Source of the DNA: Brachynemurus nebulosus
Lineage: Eukaryota > Arthropoda > Insecta > Neuroptera > Myrmeleontidae
Assembly (NCBI GenBank): GCA_035578155.1
Contig: JAPWDM010000004.1
Location: 58,574,160-58,638,159 of the forward strand
Direction of reading: 5' to 3'
DNA length: 64,000 nucleotides
The first letter of the stretch is position 1. Each line of letters opens with the position of its first letter. The notes beneath the pieces were generated by a model. The model was not told where the DNA came from. It saw only the letters and a list, made by a program, of their open reading frames with translations, and did no database searches. A program made the position numbers and the translations under genes. Positions 35,702 through 46,670 of the stretch are shown one piece after another.

Positions 35702-37566
35702 ACCTGAACACTCACGGCAACACACTTCCTTATGTACATATTCAATCCCCATCCGGCAAGTATCTAAAATTTCCTATTGACACTGGCGCTTCAAATTCAT
35801 TTATAAACCCTGAACATGTAGATCTAAATTATTGCGAAGAAATTAAACCAATAGAAATTAAAGCAGTACTGAACACCTATCACTTAAAGGAAAAAATAAC
35901 CTTACCCATGTTTAAAGAATTTAGACAACCAAATGATACGATTGATTTCTTAATTTTTCAATTTCACCAATATTTTGACGGTCTAATCGGCTTAGATATT
36001 TTGAAAAAGATTAACGCAAAGATTGACGTTGTTAATCAAATTTTAAAAACAAAAAACGCTACATTAAAATTATTATCAAAACCAAATTTTATGTCTGGAA
36101 AATTTACATTACAACCTTTTTCAAAAATGATACTTAAATTACCGGTTGATATCCAATCAGGAGAATTTATTTTAAAAAACATTTTTATTGACAATAAACT
36201 TCTGATACCTGAAGGTATCTATAAAGCAAACGACTGGCACTTCATTTGTACAGTCATAAATTTAACAAACGATAAACAAATTCTTTTTATAGAACAACCG
36301 ATTAAGGCAGAAATTCTAAATCACGAATTAGTCGAATTTAAGGAAAACCAAATTAATTCACAAACTAATAGTTTTTGTAATAGCGTCGACAATTTGATTC
36401 GAGTCGATCATTTAAATATGGAAGAACGGTCCAAAATTATCAACCTTTGTAAACAGTTTGACGATATTTTCTATCGCGAAGGACAAGACCTGACTTTTAC
36501 GAATGAAATCAAACATCGTATCATTACTAAAGACGACATCCCAATACACACAAAATCATATCGGTATCCACAAATTCATAAAGAAGAGGTTAGGAGACAA
36601 ATTGACCAACTATTAAAACAAGGTATAATTCAACCAAGCTACTCTCCTTGGTCATCCCCCATTTGGATTGTCCCCAAAAAAGCCGACGCAAGTGGAAAGA
36701 AAAAATGGAGACTTGTAGTAGATTATAGACGCTTAAACGAAAAGACAGTCGACGACAAATATCCATTACCAAACATCACTGATATTCTTGACAAACTTGG
36801 CAAATGTATGTACTTTACTACCCTTGACTTAACCAGCGGGTTTCACCAAATTGAACTCCATCCTAAAGATATTCCCAAGACAGCTTTTAGCGTCGAGAAT
36901 GGCCACTACGAATATTTGAGAATGCCTTTTGGCCTAAAAAACGCTCCGTCCACCTTTCAAAGGGTTATGGACAACGTTTTGCGAGAACTACAGGGCACTG
37001 TTTGTCTAGTATATATGGACATCATAGTTTTCTCCACATCGTTAGACGAACACATTGTAAATTTACGTAGAGTCTTTGAAAAACTTAGAAAAGCAAATCT
37101 TAAAGTACAACTTGATAAAAGTGAATTTTTACATAAAGAGGTCGCTTTCCTTGGACACATAGTCTCTTCAGAAGGTGTGAAACCAAATCCGGATAAGATC
37201 CAAGCCATTACAAATTTTCCATTACCTAAAACACCAAAAGAAATTAAGAGCTTTCTCGGTTTACTAGGGTACTATCGTAAATTCATTAATGATTTCGCGA
37301 AAATTACTAAGTCTTTAACCCAATGTTTAAGAAAAGGAGAGGAAATTAATTTAACCCCGGAATATATTAAGACTTTCGAACTATGCAAAAAATTACTCAC
37401 TGATGAGCCAGTACTTGCCTATCCTGATTTTAGTAAAGAATTTAACCTAACAACAGACGCTAGTAATTGTGCTATAGGCGCGATACTTTCGCAAGGACCT
37501 ATCGGCAAGGATCGCCCAATCTGTTATGCCAGCCGTACACTCACTAAGAGTGAACCAGCACAATAG
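35698..37566 (+). pseudogene. Errantivirus-like Pol: protease, reverse transcriptase, start of RNase H
   Basis: The frame runs from the gag overlap; the first in-frame ATG (35908) lies well after the protease and is not the start. The protease has an intact D-T-G triad (Asp codon 35779-35781). RT shows the usual blocks: SPWSSPIWIVPKK, WRLVVDYRRLN, PFGLKNAPSTFQR, and FLGHIVS. The catalytic box reads V-Y-M-D-I-I (37009-37026), where the family has two adjacent Asp residues. One Asp codon is missing in frame, so the enzyme is predicted dead. RNase H begins at TTDASNCAIGAIL (~37450). The frame ends in a stop at 37564-37566 caused by a small indel. Confidence 0.9.
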
Positions 37567-38042
37567 AAAAAGAACTTCTGGCTATTGTGTGGGCCACAAA
37601 ATACTTCCGTCCGTACCTATTTGGTCGCAAATTTAAAATTATAACAGACCACAAGCCTCTTACGCGGCTTATGTCATTAAAGGAACCGAATAGTAAACTG
37701 GTTCGGTGGCGCCTCAAACTTGAGGAATTCGATTATACAATCATACATAAATCAGGCAAGAGTAATACAAATGCTGATGCTCTTTCACGCGTTATTATTC
37801 CAGAAATTAACTCACACGAAACTAGTAGTAATACTTCAACCCATGTAACACGATATACTTTTACTCGAACAAATAACACCAACGACGAAGACAGTACTGT
37901 ACATAGTGCTGACGATGACGATACATTATTTATTCCAATCTCTGAAAATCCTTTAAATGATTTCACTCAACAAGTCATTCTCCTTATTAACCCAGAACTA
38001 AAAACGACAAGCCGAAAATTAAAAATTTTTTTTTTAAAATAA
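37567..38042 (+). pseudogene. Errantivirus-like Pol: RNase H continuation and linker
   Basis: A shifted frame picks up RNase H directly (EKELLAIVWATKYFRPYLFG, then FKIITDHKPL with its Asp). It ends in the family-typical KSNTNADALSRV near 37790. An acidic Thr/Asn/Asp-rich linker follows. At the long T run near 38026-38036 the frame is lost and a stop comes at 38040. Confidence 0.88.
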
Positions 38043-39333
38043 AACGTAGACAAACTTTTCAAGGTCCAAATTATACTGACGAAATTTTAATTGAAATATT
38101 TAGACAGTTCTTACCACCAAACAAACGTACAGCTATATACTGCCCCGATGGCGATTTGTTTAATAAAGTACAAGAAATCTATCGTCAATACTTTTCTCAT
38201 GGTAGACAATCCAAAATTATAAGATGTACAAAATTATTAGAAGATATTGAAGATGACGAACAACAAGACCGCATAATTTCAGATTATCACCAGACTAGTA
38301 ACCACCGTGGAATTAATGAAACTTTGGCTCACTTAAAACGAGATTACTATTTTCCAAATTTAAAAAGTAAAATAACTTATTAAATTAATAATTGTAAAAC
38401 ATGTCAAGAAAATAAATATGATAGGAGACCCCCAAAACAAAAATTTCAGTTAACCCCTACACCAGTTCGTCCACTTGAAATCGTACATGCAGATATATTT
38501 TATATCGATAAACTTGTAATATTTACTATAATTGATAAACTTTCTAAATTTGCCCAAGCATACATTCTTCTTAGTAGAAATAGCATACACCTAATAGAAG
38601 CATTTTCAAAATTTATAGCCACATATGGAAAACCTACAACACTAGTTGTAGATTCTGAAAAAGGATTTGATTCTATTCTATTTCGTCAATTTTGTGATAA
38701 CTATAACATAAATTTGCACACTACTTCGGTACGAAGTTCAAATTCAAATTCACCCATCGAGCGATTTCACTCGACACTGTTAGAAATTTACAGAATTATC
38801 CATAAAGATCCCAAAAATAGAGAAATGGAACCCGAACAAAAATTACTATCTGCAATTTTCAAGTATAACAATTCCGTTCATTCAACTACTAGGTACACTC
38901 CTTTCGAACTTTTCTTTGGCAGAACATATGACATGAGCCTAAAACCTGACTTGAACGACATAAACGAAAAACAACAAAACTTGTACGACAAAGTTAATGA
39001 CTATGTGTTAGAAAGGAAACAAGAAAAAATTGTAAAATTAAATAGAGATAGACATGAACCCCTAAATTACGTACCTGGCACAAACGCGTATCTAACTGAA
39101 AACAAACATAATAACAAACTACATGCTAAATTCAAACAAACTGCTGTATCCAAAAATAATAAAATAACCATATTAGATAATAAGAATAGAAAGTTAAACA
39201 AACAAAAATTAAGACGTCCACTTAAATTGCAGGATAATGCTGTCGGTAACAGCACAGAAAATATAAATAATAGACCAGACCAACAATCCAGGGATCCTAG
39301 TAATGAACCTAGGCCAAGCACGAGTCGTGAATA
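38043..39333 (+). pseudogene. Errantivirus-like Pol: integrase
   Basis: After the T-run shift, the sequence reads DEILIEIFRQFLPP and the zinc-binding integrase N-domain (HQTSNHRGINETLAHLKRDY ... CKTC). A stop TAA sits inside it (38381-38383). The core has acidic residues in VHADIF (~38489), VVDSEKG (~38650) and SPIERFH (~38757), matching a D,D,E triad. A long Lys/Asn-rich tail ends at TAG 39331-39333. The env frame begins inside the last 30 bases. Confidence 0.87.
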
Positions 39334-40250
39334 GTTATGACCATTATATTCACATTATTAATCTTAATAATTACAAAGAAAATCTATTTAATATTGAAAA
39401 CTCAATCAATCTCATTTCACAAAAACTCCCTAATACAGAATTCGAGGAAATTATTCGGCTAAAATTTAAAGAATTGAAATAAAATCTCCAAATTTTACTA
39501 CCAAGAAAAATTACTAAGCGAGGATTGATAGACGGTTTAGGAACAGTCATTAAACAGATTACTGGCAACATGGATCATAACGATGCCATCGAAATTAATA
39601 AAAATATAGAAAATTTAAAACTAAATCAAAATAACGTTGTGAATCAATTAAACAAGCAGGTCCGCATTAACTCCCAAATGATCGAACGATTTGAAAACAT
39701 CACCAAACACATAAACGATCAGCAAAATTCTATTAACAGATATTTGAAATCTTTATATACGAACATCGGTCAAAAAGAACAAAGCGAATTAAAAATTATA
39801 CAATACGCGTACAGAATTAATTTCAATATTGGGACACTTAATGACCACATTAAAGATATCATACAATCCATTAATTTGGCAAAACTTAATATTGTCGCAA
39901 AGCCTATTCTACTTCCAGATGAACTAGAGTACGCTTATAATTCATTGAACAAAGAAGGCATACCCATCAAATCATACGAACAAATATACGAGTTCCTTAA
40001 ACTGCAGGCTTATTACAACGATAGCAACATAATTTTTAACATACAGATACCTAATTTCCAATCCTCTACCTATCGATTAAACAAATTAGAACCTTTACCA
40101 AATGTTCATTTAAAAACAATAAAATTTCCCAAACCATATACCATGAATATCAGTTGTACGAGGTCGATAATGCGTGCCCCAAAATAGAGGAAATCTACGT
40201 ATGCGAGCCCAAAACTGCAGCAATTAAACTGAAAAATTCAAAGTGCATCG
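39303..40250 (+). pseudogene. Errantivirus-like envelope (baculovirus F-like) remnant
   Basis: An ATG at 39303 overlaps the end of pol. The frame has a stop at ~39478-39480, then continues in the same frame to 40187, where a frame change near 40143 has put it out of register; coding character carries on in another frame to ~40250. A basic Lys-Arg pair is followed by a Gly-rich hydrophobic stretch (GLIDGLG, ~39523), the position and style of the F-protein cleavage site and fusion peptide. A long helical Asn/Ile/Gln-rich region follows. The distal part and membrane anchor are not present. Non-functional remnant. Confidence 0.75.
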
Positions 40251-40251
40251 G

Positions 40252-40276
40252 CTATATATATATATATATATATATA
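40252..40276. repeat. Short (AT)n tract at the errantivirus breakpoint
   Basis: About 12 AT units mark the junction between the env remnant and the inverted satellite-family fragment. Confidence 0.85.
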
Positions 40277-40590
40277 GTCGAGCTGATTTTTTAATGAGGT
40301 CCACCGGGATCTTGCAGACCCAAAAACGCCAGAAATCGAACCAATTCTGAAAATTTTCTCACTGCTAGAGAACTAAATTATTCTAGATGGATACAGCTAA
40401 GCTGCACAAAGTCGGTTCGGGTTCTTGGATCCCAAAAATGCTAAAACTAATTACCCAGCCGATTTTAAAAATTCTTTTACTCTTACAAAGCTAAACTATT
40501 TTAATGGGGTAGAGGTCTTAGATGAGATTCGCCAGTCTCAAATATTCGGAAATTCACTATGTTATGCAGGTGCTGCGACAGGGGTATTTT
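40277..40590 (-). repeat. Inverted copy of the satellite-bearing hairpin repeat (relative of 10827-11177)
   Basis: Read on the minus strand it follows 10827-11177: ACCCCTGTCGCAGCACCTGC, CATAGTGAATTTCCGAATA, GGCGAATCTCATCTAAGACC, and AATGAGGTCCACC-equivalents, ending in (AT)n as there. Only about two satellite units are present, against ten or more in the other copy. Confidence 0.8.
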
Positions 40591-41140
40591 TATTTTCACA
40601 CTTGTAATAGAAAATTCCTACATTTTGTGGTCTCGAACAACACTGTTTCAAAGAATATGGAACCAACAAATCGTGTTCTTCGGGGGATTGCTGTATTGAG
40701 ACGCACGATACGAATGATTGATGAAATTTGGTATATGTGTGGTACAAACAAAAATGACGAAACTGTATTTATTTGCTCTGTCACAGTAACCATTTAAAGA
40801 GTGAAATCACCCTTCACCCCTCAAAATTAGGGAAAAATTTCAATTTTACTTGATTACTTGAGAATTACGGCAGAAGAACTTGAAATTGACACAACACTTT
40901 AAAGAGCTATCTATTGATGTGTATGAATCCAGGATCCGATCTACTGGAGTGACTATTCAGGTAAAATTGGGGGTAAATTTTTGATTAGGGTAGATATACT
41001 TTGATATATTAAAATTTGAATAGCATATATGAAAACTTCATGAAAAATAGAATTTACCTCTCTTTGTTCAAAGTTCTAATTTGAAGCCCAAAGTCTTAAA
41101 ACTGAATTTTACTTACAATCAGGAGAATAATAATTTTTAA
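40591..41140. other. Intergenic stretch, nothing recognised
   Basis: Overlapping short frames on both strands at 40522-40797 are without family signal. The text GATGAAATTTGGTATATGTGT resembles phrases common in insect repeats. Confidence 0.4.
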
Positions 41141-41149
41141 TAAGGTTTT

Positions 41150-41500
41150 CGTTTCGACCAGAGAAATGGCCGAGCTTGTTTAAACACTGGCATTTGCCGA
41201 CCGTTAGGTCGAGGGTTCGAATCTCACGGCCATCTCTGCTTGTGAAGGTTTTCTGCAGTTTCCCTTCATAATTCCAGATGAATATCGGCGTAGTTCTTTA
41301 AGAAGACGGCTGTAGTACATACATACCTACCAAATCCTAGCCCTCACACGACTGCCCTTATCCTCCGCCCACATCATAATGAAGTAAAATTTAGGTATAA
41401 CATGTAACGGAATAAATAAAGTCGGAATAATAATGATGTGGGTGGCGTCTGTTATAGACTATGTATCAACACGGGTGTTAAACGTCATAGTTATTATTAT
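41150..41500 (+). mobile_element. tRNA-derived SINE (~350 bp) with class II tRNA-like head
   Basis: The head at 41160-41237 has an A-box-like ATGGCCGAGCTTGTTTAAAC and a B-box GGTTCGAATCT. Its ends AGAGA/TCTCT pair, and a long variable arm (GACCGTTAGGTC) like tRNA-Ser/Leu is present. An unrelated body follows and the unit ends in (ATT)n. The 9-bp direct repeat TAAGGTTTT flanks it (41141-41149 and 41501-41509), a likely target duplication. SINEs are copied by partner LINEs; the ATT-type tail is shared with the LINE-like elements in this window. Confidence 0.8.
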
Positions 41501-41509
41501 TAAGGTTTT

Positions 41510-42694
41510 TAAAATACTTTGTGATAAATAATTGGCTAATATACAAGAATAATATCTTCTAATAACGTTTTAACATCTAGGTACTGCTTTTATAAATAAA
41601 CAGATGGTACTGTGGATGTCAATTTAACATCATCTTAAGAATATTGTGCACTTGAATTTTCAGATAAATATTGTTTCGTTTTTTTTTCTTTGGCGATTGC
41701 CAGTTGCAACATTGTTGTCTATACGTACAGTAAGTGAATAAGCCCGATAAATAACTAATGTTTTTTATTATTCTCGATGTATACTTGTTGAACTATAAAA
41801 CATATCCATGATTTACCTAATGTTTCCATCTAGCGAACAAAATTCTCTTACTTTTTTTAAGGAAGAAAGAGGATCACCAAAGTGTAGGGTATGTTGTAAA
41901 CCCACTTTTTTATAACCACATTGATAAAATTGGTATGTCTTTTCCACTCCAAAACGGACGATTATTTAATAGTTTATTTTGGCTAAACTATTTATTAAAC
42001 ATTAAACTAACTACCATAATTCAGTGTCTAATTTCTGCTTTATATTAGATGATTAAATAATAGAACTAAATTATTGAGTAACTATTGAAAATTACTTACT
42101 TATGTTCCATGCATAAAACTACTTGCAAACATTTTAAACAGATCTGTAAATTTTGTAGATTTTACATAAGAAACGTTTACATTGAGTTTTAAACTACATA
42201 CCTACATACAATGTACTTGTACTAAACCATCAACTATTATTTTTTAATATTTTAATTAATTAAAATTTCGTCGATTCTTGTTCTTACATTCTTAAATCAA
42301 TATTTCTTTTATAATTATCATAGTTTTGTTTAAATTGTATAGTACGTAGGTATCATTTTACATGACATTTTATAATACATAATTAAGTAACAGATTCTGT
42401 ATAATTAAAAACATTAAATGAGTTTCTATATTGTTTCTGCAGAACTAATACGAAGTAAAAATACCCTCTCGCAACATCCAGCATAACATAAACTTGACCA
42501 AGTATTTCGAATTATTTTATTATAAAGAATAGCAACAGAAACTTAATTAACACTAATTCTATAAGTACTCTCCTTCTGCTTCTATCACACGAGTCTAGCA
42601 CTCAAGCCTCCGTACAGATATATTTCTACTTACAGTATTACCCTCTTCTATTTCTCTGGCAAAACATACTTCGAATTCTTCTCAAGACTGGCAT
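41510..42694. other. AT-rich intergenic stretch, nothing recognised
   Basis: No gene, array or inverted repeat was seen. Confidence 0.5.
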
Positions 42695-44359
42695 CTAGTA
42701 CATCGAAGAAAGCTCTATGAATATGCATTTATAAGCTCTATAAATAATACCAGCCTAAATAGTGATTTAAAAATTAACAAAGGAGTTTTGCAAGAAGATA
42801 CATTAAGTCCTCTGCTTTTTGCACTGTTTGTGGCGGATTTTGAGGGAAAACTATCTGAATATGGTGTTTCTGGCATTAGTATTGGTGGAAATACGAATTT
42901 GAATGCTCCTTTCTACGCTGATGATCTCGTGTTATTAGCGCCAATCCCAGGTAACCTTAGAAAAGCTCTCTCGCTTTTAGAAATTCACTGTTCGGAAAAT
43001 TCGCTTCAAGTAGATACGCAAAAGTCACAAATAGTTGTTTTTAAGTAGGGAACTTATTCTTGCAGGGACATTTTTTACTTTAATTCACAGCCACTTGAGG
43101 TAGTGAAAGAGTTTGCATATCTTGGGGTACTTTTTTCATCATCTGGTGTTTTTCTTAATAATGCAAAACACGCTTTAAAGAAAGCAAATGTTGCCTCTTA
43201 TAACGTACACCAAATTATGATGCGTAGTAAATTACAAGATCACAATATCTTTAATTAAACTTTTTGATACTGTCGTGAAGTCTAATTTATTATACGGCGC
43301 TGAAATCTGGGCTCTGCAGTATTCTGATATTGTGGAAAAAAATCAAGTCCAGTTTTTTAAATCCATTTATATGTTACCTACCAGGACACCAGGTTGCGTT
43401 GTTTGGAGAGAATTCGGTTTGGTAAAACTACAGCTAAATATTTTTAAAAGAACATTAAACTATATTGCAAAAATTATGTTAATGCCTGATACGCGTCTCA
43501 CCAAGGTATGTTTCAACAGAATTATGTTGCCTGATAATTCACCATATAAGAATGTTAGATTCAATTGGGTTTCTCAAGTTGGAAATTACTTCCTGAAAGT
43601 AAATATTACTAACTTTGATATTTTCCAAGATATTACAGTGGGAAGTAAGCGATTAGAAATTATACATGCTTTTGAGAACTTTTTAACTAGCGAAGATTCC
43701 CTGCGAATACAAGAGTCGATTTCACAGAGTGACTATAGGCGACTGTTGACCCAAAGCAATATACTGACAATTAATATCAAAGTTCCTATCAAAATAATAA
43801 GACTCTGCCCCTAACTGAGGACTGCTGGCGACAGATACTATGCATTTTCAGATAAAAACTTAATACACAGGATTGATCTAACTGAGCTTTGCACCATCTG
43901 CAATTTAGGTAAAAATGAAACCATATACCATTTACTCATGGAATGTCCGGCATATAACTCTATAAGAAATAACTTTATTCACAAATACATCTTATGCCAA
44001 ATCGGTGAAGATAACTTTTTTGATATTTTCTGCAACTTTGCAAATAAAAGACAAATGTATGATGTCGCACAGTGCATATTGCAAATATTAAGAACCGAAG
44101 CATTTATCCTTCAACTGTAAGCTTAGGCAAAGCAAATTTCAAACCTGGTGACAGAAAATTTACAAATTTATAGGTGGACTTTTCTTTTTTCTCTTTACTA
44201 TATTTAATATTGTAAAACAAAGGGAAACCTAGCTAACTATGTATACGATTTATACTTACCCTATATATTTGTGATAATCATTTTTATTTTATATTTCTAT
44301 TTTATACAGTTCATAAGCCAACAACTGTAATAAGTCAAGAAGATTTTAAATACAGTATC

Positions 44360-44396
<37 letters not shown>
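42695..44396 (+). pseudogene. Decayed LINE: RT C-terminal half and 3' tail
   Basis: The sequence enters the RT just before LQEDTLSPLLFALF (Glu where the family usually has Gly). It reaches the catalytic FYADDLVLL (~42910). A stop at 43046-43048, a frame change near 43235 and another near 43820 break it. The last frame (to 44120) holds the Cys/His cluster C-T-I-C ... H-L-L-M-E-C. The product resembles that of the LINE at 18574-19807 in layout, and the 3' ends agree (AATACAGTAT, then (ATT)n). 5'-truncated and older than that copy. The tail runs into the tail of a minus-strand element. Confidence 0.85.
44343..44396. repeat. (ATT)n microsatellite joining two retroelement tails
   Basis: About 15 ATT units. 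On the + strand it is the tail of the LINE; on the minus strand it is the tail of the element at 44397-45127. Confidence 0.9.
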
Positions 44397-45124
44397 GACT
44401 TTTACGCCAACCTGGCGCTCACTACTCAGTAGGACAGTACTGGGTAACATTCACCTATACCGGCATTATGCAAGGTATTAGGCTCTGTGGAAGGGTAATG
44501 TGCCAAACCAATCCGTAAAAGTACCGTAGTACATTCACGGACGGGTTTGTCACATCACTCCCTATATTGTTGTTATTGCTACTTGAAACGAGGTGTTATT
44601 CGTCTATTTTGGTGTACACTGGGTCGTACGGCGAGACTTTTGTGGGAGCGTAGATGTTGGCTCAATGACAGAGGGCTGTGAAAGCCTAGTTCGTTTTCGT
44701 GTCCTCAAATGGTAGGCAGGAGTAGGGACAGAGGGAAGGGAAAGGACTGTTTGTGTTTGTGTGTGTGTTTGTGTATGTGTGTGGATGTGTCTTTCTATTT
44801 TACGTTTCTTGGTGTAGATGTTTTCTGGTTCATCAAATTGCTCATTAAGATCGGGTGTTCCTGGAACTGCGCGTTTAGAGGTTGACGGACCTTGTGTGTT
44901 ATTGAATTGAGGAGGATTGTGCACCAGAGCGGTAACAGTGACAGTGCGGCAGTTGTTTGATCCCCCCTCTCCATCAGACGAATCTGGATCTGTATGTGTG
45001 TTAAGTGTTTGTCTTTCAGTGTTAGTGTATTGTGTGTTTATGTATGTGTGTTGTGTGTCAGTAGGATGAGTGTCAGTGTATTGTTCGCTCACTGTAGATG
45101 GCTCAGATGGAGTAGAAGCAGGTC

Positions 45125-45127
<3 letters not shown>
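44397..45127 (-). mobile_element. Minus-strand retroelement, copy 1 (3' region plus open frame)
   Basis: On the minus strand the 3' end reads ...GCCAGGTTGGCGTAAAAGT and then (AAT)n. The last ~350 bases are repeated at 45188-45527. Upstream is an open frame (about 45120 down to 44604) of ~170 codons rich in Thr, Gln, Ser and Pro, partly because of a GT-rich microsatellite. It has no ATG start (the first candidate is GTG at 45090-45092) and no recognised domain. It may be an ORF end followed by a 3' UTR of a LINE, or a SINE-like unit with no real gene. Confidence 0.6.

Positions 45128-45187
<60 letters not shown>
45128..45187. repeat. (ATT)n microsatellite
   Basis: About 20 ATT units between the two minus-strand copies. 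On the minus strand it is the tail of copy 2, placed at the 5' edge of copy 1. Confidence 0.93.
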
Positions 45188-45188
<1 letters not shown>

Positions 45189-45527
45189 CTTTTACGCCAA
45201 CCTGGCGCTCACTACTCAGTAGGACAGTACTGGTTAACATTCACCTATACCGGCATTATGCAAGGTATTAGGCTCTGTGGAAGGGTAATGTGCTAAACCA
45301 ATCCGTAAAAGTACCGTAGTACATTCACGGACGGGTTTGTCACATCACTCCTTATATTGTTGTTGTTGTTGCTTGAAACGAGGTGTTATGCGTATATTTT
45401 GGTGTACACTGGTTTGTACGACTAGACTTTTGTGGGAGCGTAGATGTTGGCTCAATGACAGACGGCTGTGAATGCCTAGATCGTTTTCGTGTCCTCAGAG
45501 AATAGGTAGGATTAGGGACAGAGGGAC
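45188..45527 (-). mobile_element. Minus-strand retroelement, copy 2 (5'-truncated)
   Basis: CTTTTACGCCAACCTGGCGC through GGGACAGAGGGA repeats 44399-44735 at roughly 90% identity. The shared 3' end is at the ATT tail and the 5' side stops early at ~45527, as expected of target-primed retrotransposition on the minus strand. Confidence 0.8.
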
Positions 45528-46670
45528 AAATTAAAATTTGTATTAAAATTCTATGCGTTTCAAATTACCGTACTATCGCCTACGATAATAAAATATTGTT
45601 ACACATTACGATATCGTATATCGAATTACGACATATTACGATCTCGTATATCGAATGTACGATAATTATAGTAGGTACATCTGTCAACACTGGTTTAAAC
45701 ATAGCGTGATACACTGTTGTTGTTTTAATTTGTGGACCCGAAATAGCCCTAGAAAAAATCAATGTCAATATAAAATTGCCTTTCATGGCCCGTGAATCCT
45801 AAGAAGTGCTCAAAATTGAAGTTCTACTATTATCAAAATGGGTATCTACACAAAAGTCTCAAGGTATGAAAATTACTGCGAAGGAACCGATTTTGTACAG
45901 AATCCTATAATATTTTATTTGAAAGTAATCTGACCCATTTGTTGACAAAATTTTACTCATTTATTATTTCGTCATGTCTGTCTGCCTGTGTTGTCATCCT
46001 AGTTTTCACATATTTAGATTTATGAATATAAAATTTATAGATACATACTAGAGATCTCAGTTAATAAAGGGAAAAAATTACCGTTGGTATTTTAATGTAT
46101 TTTTTATACTGTAAAGGGGAGATGCAAATTTTATTTGAAGCGTTCCATCGTATGGAATATTGTTAGCAAGGTATTTAATAGTATTTAGTCATTTTCCTAT
46201 ATTAACAGCTTGACGGTCATAACCTACAATGATAAAATAGCCAACTGATATATAATTTTGACAGCTAATACATGGAATTGTTAATCGAAGAATAATAACT
46301 AATACTAATATTGTGGCAGTGTTAGACCCTTCTAATGAGTCTAGTTTTTTAAATACTGTCATAAATTCGTTCTTTGAATACAAGACATCAGTCTCAGTTT
46401 TTATACTTGAACATGAATGAGCTCAGTTGTCGTGCACCTTTGTTACCTAATATCTGCATAAATAATTATTACTCAAGACTCGTAATATTCTCATTTACAG
46501 TAGAAAGTATACACACAAAATTTTACTCTTTATACTGTAAAGTATGTCTGGTAGTCGCTGACTGTTAGTCTATTAGGCCTGGAATATATCTAATATGTCA
46601 AGTTTCATGTGCTAATCGATATATAACACGTTAATATATAAATATAACCACTGTCAAATAAAAAGCTATT
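45528..46670. other. Intergenic stretch, weak relative of repeat 13700-14600
   Basis: GTCTCAAGGTATGAAAATTA at 45863 and nearby words echo 14079-14095. CGATATCGTATATCGAATTAC / CGATCTCGTATATCGAATGT is a 35-bp direct repeat near 45609-45660. No gene was seen. Confidence 0.45.

Larger units (their letters stand above)
33598..40250 (+). mobile_element. Gypsy/errantivirus-like LTR retroelement, decayed and missing its 3' end
   Basis: In order: a candidate 5' LTR (33598-33965), a tRNA-Ser-type primer site (33966-33983), gag (34295-35701), pol with protease-RT-RNase H-integrase (35698-39333), and an env remnant (39303-~40250). This is the gene order of insect errantiviruses, retroelements that have acquired a baculovirus F-like envelope. 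The copy is dead: the RT motif has lost an Asp codon, pol carries at least two frame changes and a stop, and env has a stop and a frame change. The remainder of env and the 3' LTR are absent; an AT tract and an inverted satellite-family fragment follow. Confidence 0.85.
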
